37,593 bases of DNA from Microcoleus sp. FACHB-DQ6 (GCA_014695175.1 JACJNV010000103.1:1-37593); one strand, 5' to 3'. Numbered from the stretch's first letter, positions 1-8,154 are shown. The notes: generated by a model from the sequence alone, not told the origin. Program-made: numbers and translations.

Positions 1-147
1 GGTGTTGGCTTAGATGGAGAAAAGTGGGTTAATTATCTCGAACAATATTCTGATGTGGTGGAACAGTTAATAAAGTTAACTCCAAATAAACGTCGCTTTT
101 ATCAACAAGGTATGCGGGCTGCAACCCTGATTCGGTCTATCTCGTAG
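1..147 (+). CDS. 3' end of an unidentified gene (partial)
   Basis: Frame 1 is open from the first base to a TAG stop at 145-147, giving the last 48 residues of a protein whose start lies outside the window. The tail is hydrophilic and probably helical (it contains WVNYLEQYSDVVEQLIKL and ends in ATLIRSIS). No signal, membrane segment or recognisable motif is visible. The residue composition looks like real coding sequence, but I do not recognise the family. It runs convergently towards alaS, with about 370 bases of repeat-rich DNA between them. Confidence 0.5.
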   Translation, partial: GVGLDGEKWVNYLEQYSDVVEQLIKLTPNKRRFYQQGMRAATLIRSIS

Positions 148-335
148 GCCTCTTTGTCACCCCCCCAGGGCAAAATCATCATCGATTAGTTTTAGATTCT
201 TTTCTAGGATAACAATTTGTTCTTCTCTAGAGGAGTTGAGGAGAGATTGGATGAGGGCGATTTGTTTTTTATTCTTCATTGCAATACCCATGTTTGGGAT
301 ATTTTACATTGTTTGCGGGGGGAATGCAAGATTGG

Positions 336-444
336 CAGCGGATTTTTTAGCGGATTTAGCGGATGGATTTGGGGTTGGTTGCGGAGGCCGTTAGCAGCGG
401 ATTTTTTAGCGGGTTTAGCGGATGGATTTGGGGTTGGTTGCGGA
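336..444. repeat. Two direct copies of a 50-bp unit in the 148-518 intergenic gap
   Basis: Positions 336-385 and 395-444 are 50-bp copies with one mismatch (GGATTT versus GGGTTT), separated by 9 bp. The unit is built from shorter GCGGATTT / GGTTGCGG words that continue to about 463. The rest of 148-518 has no convincing gene; short open frames over the repeat are low-complexity and appear on both strands. Confidence 0.9.
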
Positions 445-469
445 TTGATTGCGGGTTGATTGCGGAAGT

Positions 470-492
470 CCCGGCGATTGGAAATCGCCGGG
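470..492. repeat. Perfect GC-rich palindrome downstream of alaS
   Basis: CCCGGCGATT and AATCGCCGGG form a 10-bp perfect stem around a GGA loop, 27 bases past the alaS stop. No T-run follows on either strand, so it resembles a dispersed cyanobacterial palindrome more than a classical terminator, though it could stabilise the alaS 3' end. Confidence 0.75.
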
Positions 493-518
493 TGTCTCAA
501 CGGCCCAATTTTTCCTAA

Positions 519-3179
519 TTATCCCAACCCTTCAACTAACAGATTGCGAGCACTTTCCAACGCTTCCTGCAACTTACTTGCATCGCGTCCCCCAGCCTGC
601 GCCAAATTCGGTCGCCCGCCGCCTTTTCCGCCGCAAATTTGAGCAATTCCCCCGATAAACTTGCCAGCTTGCAATCCTTTCTTATTGACTTCTGGACTAA
701 AAGCAGCCACCAAACTTACCTTATCCGGTTCAGGAATTGATGCCAAAACAACCGCAGCATTTCCTAACTTTTGCTGCAATCTTTCCGCCGCAGTTTTCAG
801 CGCTTCTGTATCCACATCACCCAATTGAGCTACAATGATTTTGAATTCGCCGAGATCCTCAGCCGCACTCAGCAACTGGTCGGATTTCGCGATCGCCAAT
901 TCCGACTTCACAGCAGCCAAATGTTTCTGAGTATCCTTCAACTCATTCTGCAAATTAGTAATCCGGTTCGGCAATTCTTCAGGCTTCGCCTTAAATCGAT
1001 CGCCCAAATCGCGCACCACCTTATCGCGCACATTCAAATAGTCCAAAACAGCTTGACCCGAAACCGCTTCAATCCTGCGAGTTCCCGCCGCTACCCCCGC
1101 TTCGGAAACAATCTTAAACAGCCCGATTTCTGCGGTATTGCTGACGTGAGTCCCCCCGCACAATTCCATCGAAACCCCCGGAAAATCGATAACCCGCACC
1201 ACGTCGCCGTACTTCTCGCCAAACATCGCAGTCGCGCCTTTTTCTCTCGCAAGGGCGATCGGCATTTCTGCAACGACCGCAGCGTGCGCCTCAGCAATCC
1301 AACTATTAATTAAATCCTCAATTTTCTGCAACTCTTCTGCTGTGACAGCGCGCGGAGAATTGAAATCAAACCGCAATCTCTCAGACGATACCAGCGAACC
1401 AGCTTGCGAAATCGAATCGTCCACAATTTTTCGCAAAGCTGATTGTAATAAGTGAGTTGCTGTGTGGTTAGCCTGAATTCGGCGGCGACCGCTATTGTCA
1501 ATCTTCGCAGTAATACTATCGCCAACTCTCAGCGTTCCCCGTTCCACAAAGCCGAAATGCACGAAGAAATCCGATTCCTTCTTCACATCATCAACTCTTA
1601 CCAACAAACCCTCTCCATTCTCTCCCTGAATGCTGCCGTTTAAATAACCTTTATCCCCAATTTGTCCGCCGGATTCAGCATAAAACGGCGTTTGGTTCAA
1701 AACAACTTGTACCTCGGTACCCGCCGTTGCTTCCTCGACAGATTTGCCGTCAACCAAGATAACTTCCACCTCAGCTAAACTCGACAATTCCGCATAACCG
1801 ACAAACTCAGTTCCCTGGATTGTTTCCGCCAACTTATCCAAAGAACCCTGCACAGTCAAATCGATAGTTTGGCGAGCATCTTTAGCGCGAGTTTGCTGTT
1901 CCTTCATCGCCGCTTCAAAGCCGTCCAAATCCACAGAAATTCCCTGTTCCTCAGCAATTTCTTGAGTCAGTTCTAAGGGGAAACCGTAGGTATCGTAAAG
2001 AGTGAAAGCATCTTGACCGCTGATTTGTTGGTTGGTTTGCTGTTTTGTGCGATCGACAATTTCCTCCAGCAGCTTCTCTCCGCGTTCCAAAGTCTTGAGA
2101 AACTGCGCTTCTTCCCTTGCCAATTCCGCCTTAATTTGAGCTTCCCGCCGTCGCACGTTCGGATAAGCAGCTTCCGAAAGGGCGATCGCACTTTCAGCCA
2201 CCCGCACCGTAAATTCGCCCTGAATTCCAATCAGTCGCCCGTGGCGCACCACCCGGCGAATCAACCGGCGCAAAATGTAACCCCGACCTACATTCGACGC
2301 GCGAATTTCGTCCGCAATCATGTGCACCACAGCCCGAATATGGTCGCCAATTACTTTCAGCGAAACCTTGACTTTTTCATCGCTATTGTGGTAATCAATC
2401 CCGGCAATTTCCGCCGCCGATTGAATGATCGGAAAAATCAAATCTGTTTCGTAATTATTGGGGACTTTCTGGAGGATTTGCGCCATCCGTTCCAGTCCCA
2501 AGCCAGTATCAATATTTTGATTTTGCAGCGGTGTTAAATTGCCCTCTGCATCTTTATTGTACTGCATGAAAACCAGGTTGTAGAATTCAATAAACCTGCT
2601 ATCATCTTCGAGGTCAATATTGTCGCCTCTTTCTGGGTGAAAATCATAGTAAATCTCCGAACACGGGCCGCAGGGGCCAGTCGGGCCGGATTGCCAGAAA
2701 TTGTCATCTTCTCCCATGCGCTGAATGCGATCGCCCGGAATGCCAATTTCATCGCGCCAAATCGCAAAAGCTTCGTCATCTTCTCGGAAAACACTAACAA
2801 CCAAATTCGACGCTGGTAAACCGAAAACTTCCGTCGAAAGTTCCCACGCCCAGGCGATCGCCTGTTTCTTGAAATAATCCCCGAAACTGAAGTTACCCAA
2901 CATCTCAAAAAACGTGTGGTGGCGGGCGGTGCGGCCGACGTTTTCGATGTCGTTGGTGCGGATGCACTTTTGAGAAGTCGTGGCGCGCGGTGATTCGGCG
3001 GTGCGCTGTCCGAGAAATATCGGCTTGAATTGTAGCATTCCGGCGATCGTCAGCAACACTGTCGGATCTTCGGGCACCAAAGAAGCACTCGGCAATATCT
3101 TATGTCCCCGCTGAGCATAAAAGTCGAGGAAGGTTTGGCGGATTTGGCTACCACTGAGAAACTTAGGAGAAATAGACAT
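519..3179 (-). CDS. alaS: Alanyl-tRNA synthetase
   Basis: Charges tRNA-Ala with alanine in the cytoplasm and hydrolyses mischarged Ser/Gly. All family parts are visible in order. The class II catalytic core comes first (motif 1 region with RATTSQKCIRTNDIENVGRT, motif 3 with TGLGLERMAQ), followed by the tRNA-recognition helices. The editing domain carries its zinc ligands HTATH (H572, H576) and CGGTH (C674, H678). The C-Ala domain ends with the Gly-rich GGKGGGRPNLAQAGG. With the start at 3179 (MSISPKFLSGSQ) it has 886 residues, the usual length. An in-frame upstream ATG at 3239 would add a hydrophobic 20-residue leader unlike the family and reach into a repeat element, so I reject it. No strong ribosome-binding site is seen. 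Monocistronic as far as can be seen. Confidence 0.98.
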   Translation of the reverse strand: MSISPKFLSGSQIRQTFLDFYAQRGHKILPSASLVPEDPTVLLTIAGMLQFKPIFLGQRTAESPRATTSQKCIRTNDIENVGRTARHHTFFEMLGNFSFGDYFKKQAIAWAWELSTEVFGLPASNLVVSVFREDDEAFAIWRDEIGIPGDRIQRMGEDDNFWQSGPTGPCGPCSEIYYDFHPERGDNIDLEDDSRFIEFYNLVFMQYNKDAEGNLTPLQNQNIDTGLGLERMAQILQKVPNNYETDLIFPIIQSAAEIAGIDYHNSDEKVKVSLKVIGDHIRAVVHMIADEIRASNVGRGYILRRLIRRVVRHGRLIGIQGEFTVRVAESAIALSEAAYPNVRRREAQIKAELAREEAQFLKTLERGEKLLEEIVDRTKQQTNQQISGQDAFTLYDTYGFPLELTQEIAEEQGISVDLDGFEAAMKEQQTRAKDARQTIDLTVQGSLDKLAETIQGTEFVGYAELSSLAEVEVILVDGKSVEEATAGTEVQVVLNQTPFYAESGGQIGDKGYLNGSIQGENGEGLLVRVDDVKKESDFFVHFGFVERGTLRVGDSITAKIDNSGRRRIQANHTATHLLQSALRKIVDDSISQAGSLVSSERLRFDFNSPRAVTAEELQKIEDLINSWIAEAHAAVVAEMPIALAREKGATAMFGEKYGDVVRVIDFPGVSMELCGGTHVSNTAEIGLFKIVSEAGVAAGTRRIEAVSGQAVLDYLNVRDKVVRDLGDRFKAKPEELPNRITNLQNELKDTQKHLAAVKSELAIAKSDQLLSAAEDLGEFKIIVAQLGDVDTEALKTAAERLQQKLGNAAVVLASIPEPDKVSLVAAFSPEVNKKGLQAGKFIGGIAQICGGKGGGRPNLAQAGGRDASKLQEALESARNLLVEGLG

Positions 3180-3228
3180 GACAAAAACACTTAAGTATGT
3201 AAAGATGTAGCAACAATAGAATTTATAG

Positions 3229-3333
3229 GACTTACGCACGGGTGTCCAGAAACCCGGTTTTCAAACCAAAATACTTGCTTAAAATCCTCAATCTGGGTAG
3301 AAAAACCCGGTTTCTTGGTTACGAGTGCGTGAG
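3229..3333. repeat. MITE-like element with ~33-bp terminal inverted repeats, upstream of alaS
   Basis: The left end (3229-3263) reads CTTACGCAC, then AGAAACCCGGTTT. The right end (3300-3333), read on the other strand, gives CACGCACTCG, then AGAAACCGGGTTT. The two arms form imperfect terminal inverted repeats around about 40 bp with no coding capacity. It sits about 50 bp upstream of the alaS start and may carry or displace its promoter (inference). Confidence 0.6.
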
Positions 3334-3411
3334 TGCTAACTTACATCTATTTGGAGATTCATATCATTATACTTAGTAATGTAAAGACCTATCAAGTTTT
3401 GCAAATAGTGC

Positions 3412-3440
3412 TTTACTCCTGCGAAAGGCCATGCTAACTT
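3412..3440 (+). promoter_or_regulatory. Candidate sigma70-type promoter for the 3447-3774 RNA
   Basis: TTTACT (3412-3417) and TAACTT (3435-3440) are spaced by 17 bp, with an overlapping TAATAAT just downstream. A start about 7 bases later would fall at the foot of the AGACACC hairpin. This is a motif-only prediction. Confidence 0.3.
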
Positions 3441-3446
3441 AATAAT

Positions 3447-3774
3447 AGACACCGGGACAGGAAGAGAAAGGAGGTCGCTATATTTAGAAAGAAAGTTCGA
3501 GGATATAGACATGGTGTCTCCGGTCTAGATTCCCAGGCGCAGCAGAAATTAACCGAACACAACTTGGAATAGTGGCGAACTGCCGATCGAGCAGTCAGGC
3601 CAAACCGCAGTCAAGTAAGACTTAGTTGTGGGTGCGGATTAAAAGTAAAGCTGCACAAGTTGTAAACCCTAGTAAGTAACAGTTCTCAACCGGAAACACA
3701 TCTAGTTTGTTAGAAAAAACAAAGCTCTCATATTATTGGGTCCGATCGCTGTCGATCGGGCCCTACGCTTTTTT
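3447..3774 (+). ncRNA. Candidate structured non-coding RNA or long leader, family not recognised
   Basis: No plausible ORF covers this stretch, but nested complementary segments do. AGACACC (3447-) pairs with GGTGTCT (~3514), enclosing GTC-CTATAT/ATATAG-GAC. A second domain (about 3530-3652) has GCAGC/GCTGC outside, CACAACT/AGTTGTG inside, and TGGC/GCCA plus ACTGC/GCAGT at the tip. ACAACTTG could alternatively pair with CAAGTTGT further downstream, so two folds are possible. The unit ends in a strong intrinsic terminator. It lacks the tag ORF and T-arm of tmRNA and the conserved RNase P motifs. The long bubbled hairpin is loosely 6S-like but I cannot assign it. Confidence 0.4.
3738..3774 (+). 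terminator. Strong intrinsic terminator
   Basis: GGGTCCGATCG (3738-3748) and CGATCGGGCCC (3753-3763) form an 11-bp stem with one G-U pair and a CTGT loop. TACGC and six T follow (3769-3774). It ends the candidate RNA and isolates the signalling operon from upstream transcription. Confidence 0.85.
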
Positions 3775-4303
3775 ATAGGGCGATCGCAGGAAGAGAGGGG
3801 AAGAGGGGCACAGAGGCGCAGAGTTCGACTGTATAAATGCTTTCTGCTCAAAGGCAACATCCCTCGGAGCCGATCGGCGAGCGATCGGTGCAGCTTTTGA
3901 GTTATATCTTATATATAATTAGACGTGGAGCGCGCGCCCCGCTTTTTGCCGGGGATCAAGCGCTATGGTATCAGGCACTGTCAAGATGCTATATCATTGA
4001 GGATGTCAGTCAAGACATTAAAACCTACCGCGCTGTGCTGTATAGCAGCAAAGTCTACGCTTCTCCGAGCTTGGTGCAAGGCAAGGATAGCAAACCGCCA
4101 TTTTTGGTGACAAGACCAGGCTCAAAAATTTGAATCTCAGGATATTTAGAGTCAAAACTCTAAAAAATCCCATCCCCGAAGCAGGGGTGAGAGTTCAAAA
4201 AATAAAATGCCGCCCCGTCAAAAAAGCTAGTGCCACCAACAAATTTCGTAAATCACTAGCACAGTTCTTAAACTCACAATCTCGGGAGATTCTAGGTACA
4301 AGC
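3775..4303 (+). other. Leader region of the signalling operon, no convincing gene
   Basis: It holds a HIP1 site (3780-3787), a copy of the AGAGGCGCAGAG-type dispersed repeat (3801-3823) and small hairpins (CCCCGAAGCAGGGG near 4172; CTAGTG/CACTAG near 4228-4260). A 98-codon frame at 3837-4133 is open. Its first 40 codons look non-coding, while the C-terminal half (from about GDQALWYQALSRCYIIED) reads more like protein, so a decayed gene or a small uORF cannot be excluded. Confidence 0.4.
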
Positions 4304-4912
4304 ATGGCCGAAATAACTAAAGAAGAAATGCGCGAACGGCTGGGAAATATCGACCAGATTCGCGATATAATTTTTGGAGCGCAGCTTAGAGAATACGATA
4401 ATCGCTTCGATAAAATAGATTCCGACTTGTCCATGATGCAGCAAGATATGCAAGCTCGCATCGAACAAGTGAAGACAGTTCTGTCTGCTGAAATGAAGGT
4501 GGCAGTTGATTCGTTAGAGAAGAAAGTTAAATCGCTCACCTCAAACACGCAAGAAGAAAGCGCCGACCTCCGTCAGCAAATCGATCGCGTTAACCGCAAA
4601 TTCTCCAGCAACATGGAAGCCCTGGACGAGGCGATCGACAATCAAACCAGTTCGCTTCGCGACGAACTCTCCAAAACCAGAGATCGACTATCTGAAGAAA
4701 GCCGCACTTTGAAAACACAAGTGTTTGAAGAGCTCGATCGCCGCTTTTCCATGCTCAGAGATGTTAAAGTTTCTAGAGACGACATGGCAGAAATTTTGTT
4801 TGAACTCGGCATGAGGCTCAAAGGAACAGAATTTGCGCCCGAACTTAAAAACGTTGCTGATAATAAGTTAAATAACGAATTTCTGTTGCCGGAGCGCCAC
4901 CATAACGGATAA
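4304..4912 (+). CDS. Coiled-coil protein, first gene of the GTPase/OmpA signalling operon
   Basis: A 202-residue, highly charged, almost wholly helical protein. From about residue 10 to 165 it shows continuous heptad-like patterning rich in Glu, Lys, Arg, Ser and Leu (DSDLSMMQQDMQARIEQVK, ESADLRQQIDRVNRKF). It ends in a short conserved-looking segment, SRDDMAEILFELGMRLKGTE. There is no signal peptide or membrane helix, so it is probably a cytoplasmic elongated scaffold. I chose the ATG at 4304 (MAEITKEEMRERL); the open frame extends upstream only through a TTG and non-coding-looking sequence. The stop is 6 bases before the OmpA-type gene, implying co-transcription. The family is not recognised; a partner or scaffold for the next two gene products is inferred from context only. 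Confidence 0.85.
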   Translation: MAEITKEEMRERLGNIDQIRDIIFGAQLREYDNRFDKIDSDLSMMQQDMQARIEQVKTVLSAEMKVAVDSLEKKVKSLTSNTQEESADLRQQIDRVNRKFSSNMEALDEAIDNQTSSLRDELSKTRDRLSEESRTLKTQVFEELDRRFSMLRDVKVSRDDMAEILFELGMRLKGTEFAPELKNVADNKLNNEFLLPERHHNG

Positions 4913-4918
4913 TAACGC

Positions 4919-7615
4919 ATGGCTTTACCGAAAGAAAATCCGGCTGACAAAAATGAGTTAGAGGGTTTTGTTTCTCAACCTGACGAGTCTGCTGCCGATG
5001 CAGCAGCCCAGCTAGAACCCTTGCTGAATCTGTTAGTCGATCTCAAAATTATTGCTGGTTCAAACCAGCAAAATGCAGAGCCCGAAGCTGACAGCAGCCA
5101 GGAAAAAAATCAAGCTGGGGCTCTCGGCGGGTTGATGGATTTGTTAGGTATTTCTGAGCAAGCGCCAGAGGAAGTTGCACCGAGTGTGCCAGTTTCGGGC
5201 GATCGCAAACCGGAGTCTGGCGATACGCCGGCTGTTGCAGACGAGTTAAAAAGTTTGCTGTTGGCTACTCACAAACTCAACACTTCACAACTGGAAAAAG
5301 ACTATTCCTCAGCTAAAACTATAGATGTTTCCGCGATCGCCCAGCCGGATTTGGAGGAATCAGAGCCTGTCGAAGAATTGTCTAACTTGACAATGAAAGA
5401 TTCTCTACAGGAAGTACAGGCTCAAAAATCCCACGGGTTCGATCGGCATTTAGAGGATGTTTCCGCTCCCGAAACCGAGTCAGAACCCTCGGTAATTCCC
5501 GAGAATCCCATAGTTTCCACAGTCTCAGAGCCACCAGAAACTGGATATTTAGATGCTGCGGTGGCTTCGGATCTAGAAATTCCCAACTTACGAGAACAGC
5601 CGACAGAAATATTAGGGCAAATTAAACAGGACTTAAATGAAGCCGACAGCGCGATGGAAAGGCTGCAAAATCTGATGTTTGGCGAGCAAATATCGGATAT
5701 CGAGCAAGTGAAAAGTCTGCTGGCAGAAAACGATTTGCCGGGGGTGCGCCACCTGATGGCAACAATCGACGATAAATTAGAAAAATTGGAGCACCAAATC
5801 TACGAACCCCAAGAGTTGATTGAGTTGATGCTGCCTTGGATCGCAGAAATTCTCAGCCGCAAAATTGCCGATTCCAGAGAAGAAGTTGTCAACGCGATCG
5901 TGCCCATTATTGACGAAGTGATTAGGGCAAAAACTCACGAAAACAAGTCGGCAATGAGTTCGGCAATAGCTGAGCTGCTTCCCGAGGCACTTGCTCAACA
6001 AATAGTGAATTCGCCAGCGGATATTGCTAACGCGATCGCCCCAGAAATCGGTCTGGCAATTAAAGAGCAAATTCGCCTCGACCAAGAGTCGATCGCCCAG
6101 GCGATCGCCCCGGAAATGGGCAAAGCGATTACAGCCCAAATAAAACTCGAGCGCAACTCTATGGTGGATGCGCTCTATCCCGTAATTGGCAGTACAATTT
6201 CCCGATACATGGCAGAAGCTATCAAAACAATTAATGAAAAAGTGTCCAATGCCATCAGCGTCGAAGGATTCCAAAGAAAAATTCGCTCCAAAGTACAAGG
6301 AGTCTCCGAAGCTGAATTAATCCTCCAAGAATCAGTACCCTTCACCGTCCAAGCAGCATTCTTAATTCACAAAGCATCAGGGTTAATAATTTCCGAAGTT
6401 CAAAACTCAGAAAGCTACCACTTAGAATCAGAAATGGTAGCAGGAATGCTCACAGCTATTCGCAGCTTTGTTAACGACTGTATCGTTCGACCGGGAGAAG
6501 TTTCCGAACTAAATCAAATTGAATACGGCGACTCCAAGATTATGTTAGAAGTAGCGGGATATTGCTACATGGCAGTCGTGATTAAAGGAGAACCGTCCGA
6601 CCCTTTCATCAATAAAATACGAGAAACCGTTAGTAATCTCATTCTTAATTACGGTAAAGTAATTCACGAGTTTAACGGCGATCCGGATACTATACCGGAC
6701 TCGCTGCACCCGTCGATAAAAACTTTATTCGACCCGCTGCCAACGGAAAAATCAACCAAACCCCCGATCGCCCTAGCGGGTATTGGTTTAGCCGCCCTAA
6801 GCTTAATCTTAGTACCTTGGGGAATTTATCAGTACCGCAGCAGTGTTGAGCGCCGCCTCGAAACAAATGCCATCGCAGCTTTAGCATCCACTCCCGAATT
6901 AGCAGTTTACCGCTTAGATGTTGCAGTGGATGGCAAAACTTTAAAGCTAACCGGTAAGTTGCCAAATCAACAATTGCGGGCACAAGCCGAAAAAATAGCC
7001 GCATCAACTGCACCGAAATTGCAATTAGATAATAGAATTATAGCTGTAGATGTCCCCCCAGATCCAGTTTTGACGGCGGCTGAGGTGCAGCGGATTACCG
7101 CCGTTTTGAACCTGAGAGAGGGCGTTTCTATTTCTACGCGGTATGGCGATCGCAAACTTACAGTAGAGGGCCGAGTTAGAGACGGTGCGGAGGCACAGAA
7201 AATAGCTCAGTCCCTGAAGCAAATTCCCGGTGTTCAGTCGGTCATAAGTACCGTTAAATTAGAGCCGCTGAAAATTACAACCCGCATCTACTTCGAGCAA
7301 GGAACGACCAAATTAGACTCAACAGATGAAGAAATCATCGCCCGTGTCAAAAATTTCATGGATCAATATCCTCAAAAACAGATTAAGATAATTGGGCACA
7401 GCGATCGAAGCGGAGAACTTGCTACAAATCAACAGTTGTCGCTCAGGCGTGCCGCAGCAGTGCGAGATGCTTTAGTGCGGCAAGGTGCTAACCCGAAGCG
7501 CCTCCAAACGGTTGGCATCCCCAATCCTCCTGCGGACGTGGAACCCAATCAACCGCGAATTTTAAGCAGGTGCGTGCTATTTGAACCAATAACTAAGACC
7601 ATCAACAGTAAATAA
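4919..7615 (+). CDS. Membrane-anchored OmpA-family protein with helical repeats and a roadblock/longin-like region
   Basis: 898 residues. Domains as read: residues 1-230, acidic and disordered; 230-297, helical; 298-435, six 23-residue repeats; about 462-600, a compact alpha/beta segment (QAAFLIHKASGLIISEV, then MVAGMLTAIRSFVNDCI, then YCYMAVVIKGEP) whose pattern resembles roadblock/LC7 or longin folds; about 617-638, one transmembrane helix (ALAGIGLAALSLILVPWGIY); two BON-like alpha/beta units (645-782); and a C-terminal OmpA peptidoglycan-binding domain (about 786-893; FEQGTTKLDS, KIIGHSDRSGE, LSLRRAAAVRDAL). The topology should put the N-terminal 600 residues in the cytoplasm and OmpA in the periplasm. 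The GTPase gene follows after 2 bases. The OmpA call is secure; the roadblock-like call is pattern inference. Confidence 0.9.
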   Translation: MALPKENPADKNELEGFVSQPDESAADAAAQLEPLLNLLVDLKIIAGSNQQNAEPEADSSQEKNQAGALGGLMDLLGISEQAPEEVAPSVPVSGDRKPESGDTPAVADELKSLLLATHKLNTSQLEKDYSSAKTIDVSAIAQPDLEESEPVEELSNLTMKDSLQEVQAQKSHGFDRHLEDVSAPETESEPSVIPENPIVSTVSEPPETGYLDAAVASDLEIPNLREQPTEILGQIKQDLNEADSAMERLQNLMFGEQISDIEQVKSLLAENDLPGVRHLMATIDDKLEKLEHQIYEPQELIELMLPWIAEILSRKIADSREEVVNAIVPIIDEVIRAKTHENKSAMSSAIAELLPEALAQQIVNSPADIANAIAPEIGLAIKEQIRLDQESIAQAIAPEMGKAITAQIKLERNSMVDALYPVIGSTISRYMAEAIKTINEKVSNAISVEGFQRKIRSKVQGVSEAELILQESVPFTVQAAFLIHKASGLIISEVQNSESYHLESEMVAGMLTAIRSFVNDCIVRPGEVSELNQIEYGDSKIMLEVAGYCYMAVVIKGEPSDPFINKIRETVSNLILNYGKVIHEFNGDPDTIPDSLHPSIKTLFDPLPTEKSTKPPIALAGIGLAALSLILVPWGIYQYRSSVERRLETNAIAALASTPELAVYRLDVAVDGKTLKLTGKLPNQQLRAQAEKIAASTAPKLQLDNRIIAVDVPPDPVLTAAEVQRITAVLNLREGVSISTRYGDRKLTVEGRVRDGAEAQKIAQSLKQIPGVQSVISTVKLEPLKITTRIYFEQGTTKLDSTDEEIIARVKNFMDQYPQKQIKIIGHSDRSGELATNQQLSLRRAAAVRDALVRQGANPKRLQTVGIPNPPADVEPNQPRILSRCVLFEPITKTINSK
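5810..6223 (+). repeat. Six tandem 69-bp (23-residue) repeats inside the OmpA-type gene
   Basis: Residues 298-435 divide without gaps into six 23-residue units: QELIELMLP.., EEVVNAIVP.., SAMSSAIAE.., ADIANAIAP.., ESIAQAIAP.. and NSMVDALYP... Position 9 is Pro in five of six, positions 6-8 are small or hydrophobic, and a second hydrophobic helix follows. This suggests a regular helical-hairpin solenoid. Units 3 and 4 are the most alike. Confidence 0.85.
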
Positions 7616-7617
7616 TT

Positions 7618-8154
7618 ATGTCAGTTACTATATCTAAAAAAATGTGCATGATTGGCGATTTTGGCGTGGGCAAAACCAGCCTGATCCGCCGTTTTGTCGA
7701 TCAGAAATTCAGCGACGAGTACCTGTCCACGGTGGGAGTGAAAATTTCTCGCAAAAACATCATCTTAGGAAACACAAAACAGCGGGAAAACGTGACTGTA
7801 CAGTTGCTAATTTGGGACTTAGAAGGGCATACAAAATTCAAAGGAATAGCACCGACTTACTTGCAGGGAGCTAGCGGCGTTTTAATCGTTGCCGATGTCA
7901 CCCGCTCCGAAACAGTTGAGCGAATCTCCGAACACATTCAGCTTTTTTCTTCAGTAAATCCTAAAGGTTCAATTATCGTCGCTTTGAACAAAGTAGACTT
8001 GATTGACGAGGAAAAATTGCCGCTGCTAGTGGAAATATCCCATTCGATATGTCAAGACAAAGTAATAGCAGTTTACACGACATCTGCTAAAACAGGCAAA
8101 GACGTTGACGAAATTTTCTATAAACTAGCTTACACAATGATAGAACCAGTATGA
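7618..8154 (+). CDS. Ras/Rab-like small GTPase
   Basis: 178 residues, the bare size of a Ras-superfamily G domain. All five motifs are present: G1 GDFGVGKTS (13-21), switch I Thr38 in STVGV, G3 WDLEGH (66-71), G4 NKVD (124-127) and G5 TSAK (155-158). By alignment to Ras, the Gly12 position is Phe15 and the catalytic Gln61 position is His71. Both changes would be expected to slow intrinsic hydrolysis and make a GAP important. No lipidation Cys occurs at the C-terminus (ends MIEPV), so membrane attachment would have to come from a partner. It starts 2 bases after the OmpA-type gene and overlaps the downstream kinase start by 4 bases. It resembles eukaryotic Rab more than classical MglA in its P-loop. 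Confidence 0.95.
   Translation: MSVTISKKMCMIGDFGVGKTSLIRRFVDQKFSDEYLSTVGVKISRKNIILGNTKQRENVTVQLLIWDLEGHTKFKGIAPTYLQGASGVLIVADVTRSETVERISEHIQLFSSVNPKGSIIVALNKVDLIDEEKLPLLVEISHSICQDKVIAVYTTSAKTGKDVDEIFYKLAYTMIEPV

Noticed and set aside
3180-3239. 20-residue N-terminal extension of AlaRS from an upstream ATG
   Set aside because: The extra residues are hydrophobic and unlike any AlaRS, and the ATG at 3179 begins at the conserved N-terminus.
3447-3774. tmRNA, RNase P RNA, 6S RNA or cobalamin riboswitch assignment
   Set aside because: No tag ORF or T-arm, no conserved RNase P motif, no B12 box, and the 6S resemblance is only a long bubbled hairpin; left unassigned.
3837-4133. 98-residue ORF before the signalling operon
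   Set aside because: The N-terminal 40 codons look non-coding, there is no ribosome-binding site and no known motif; kept only as a note in the leader region.
5777-6298. 173-residue minus-strand ORF inside the OmpA-type gene
   Set aside because: It is the shadow of the repeat region; Cys/His/Phe-rich composition and no start signal.
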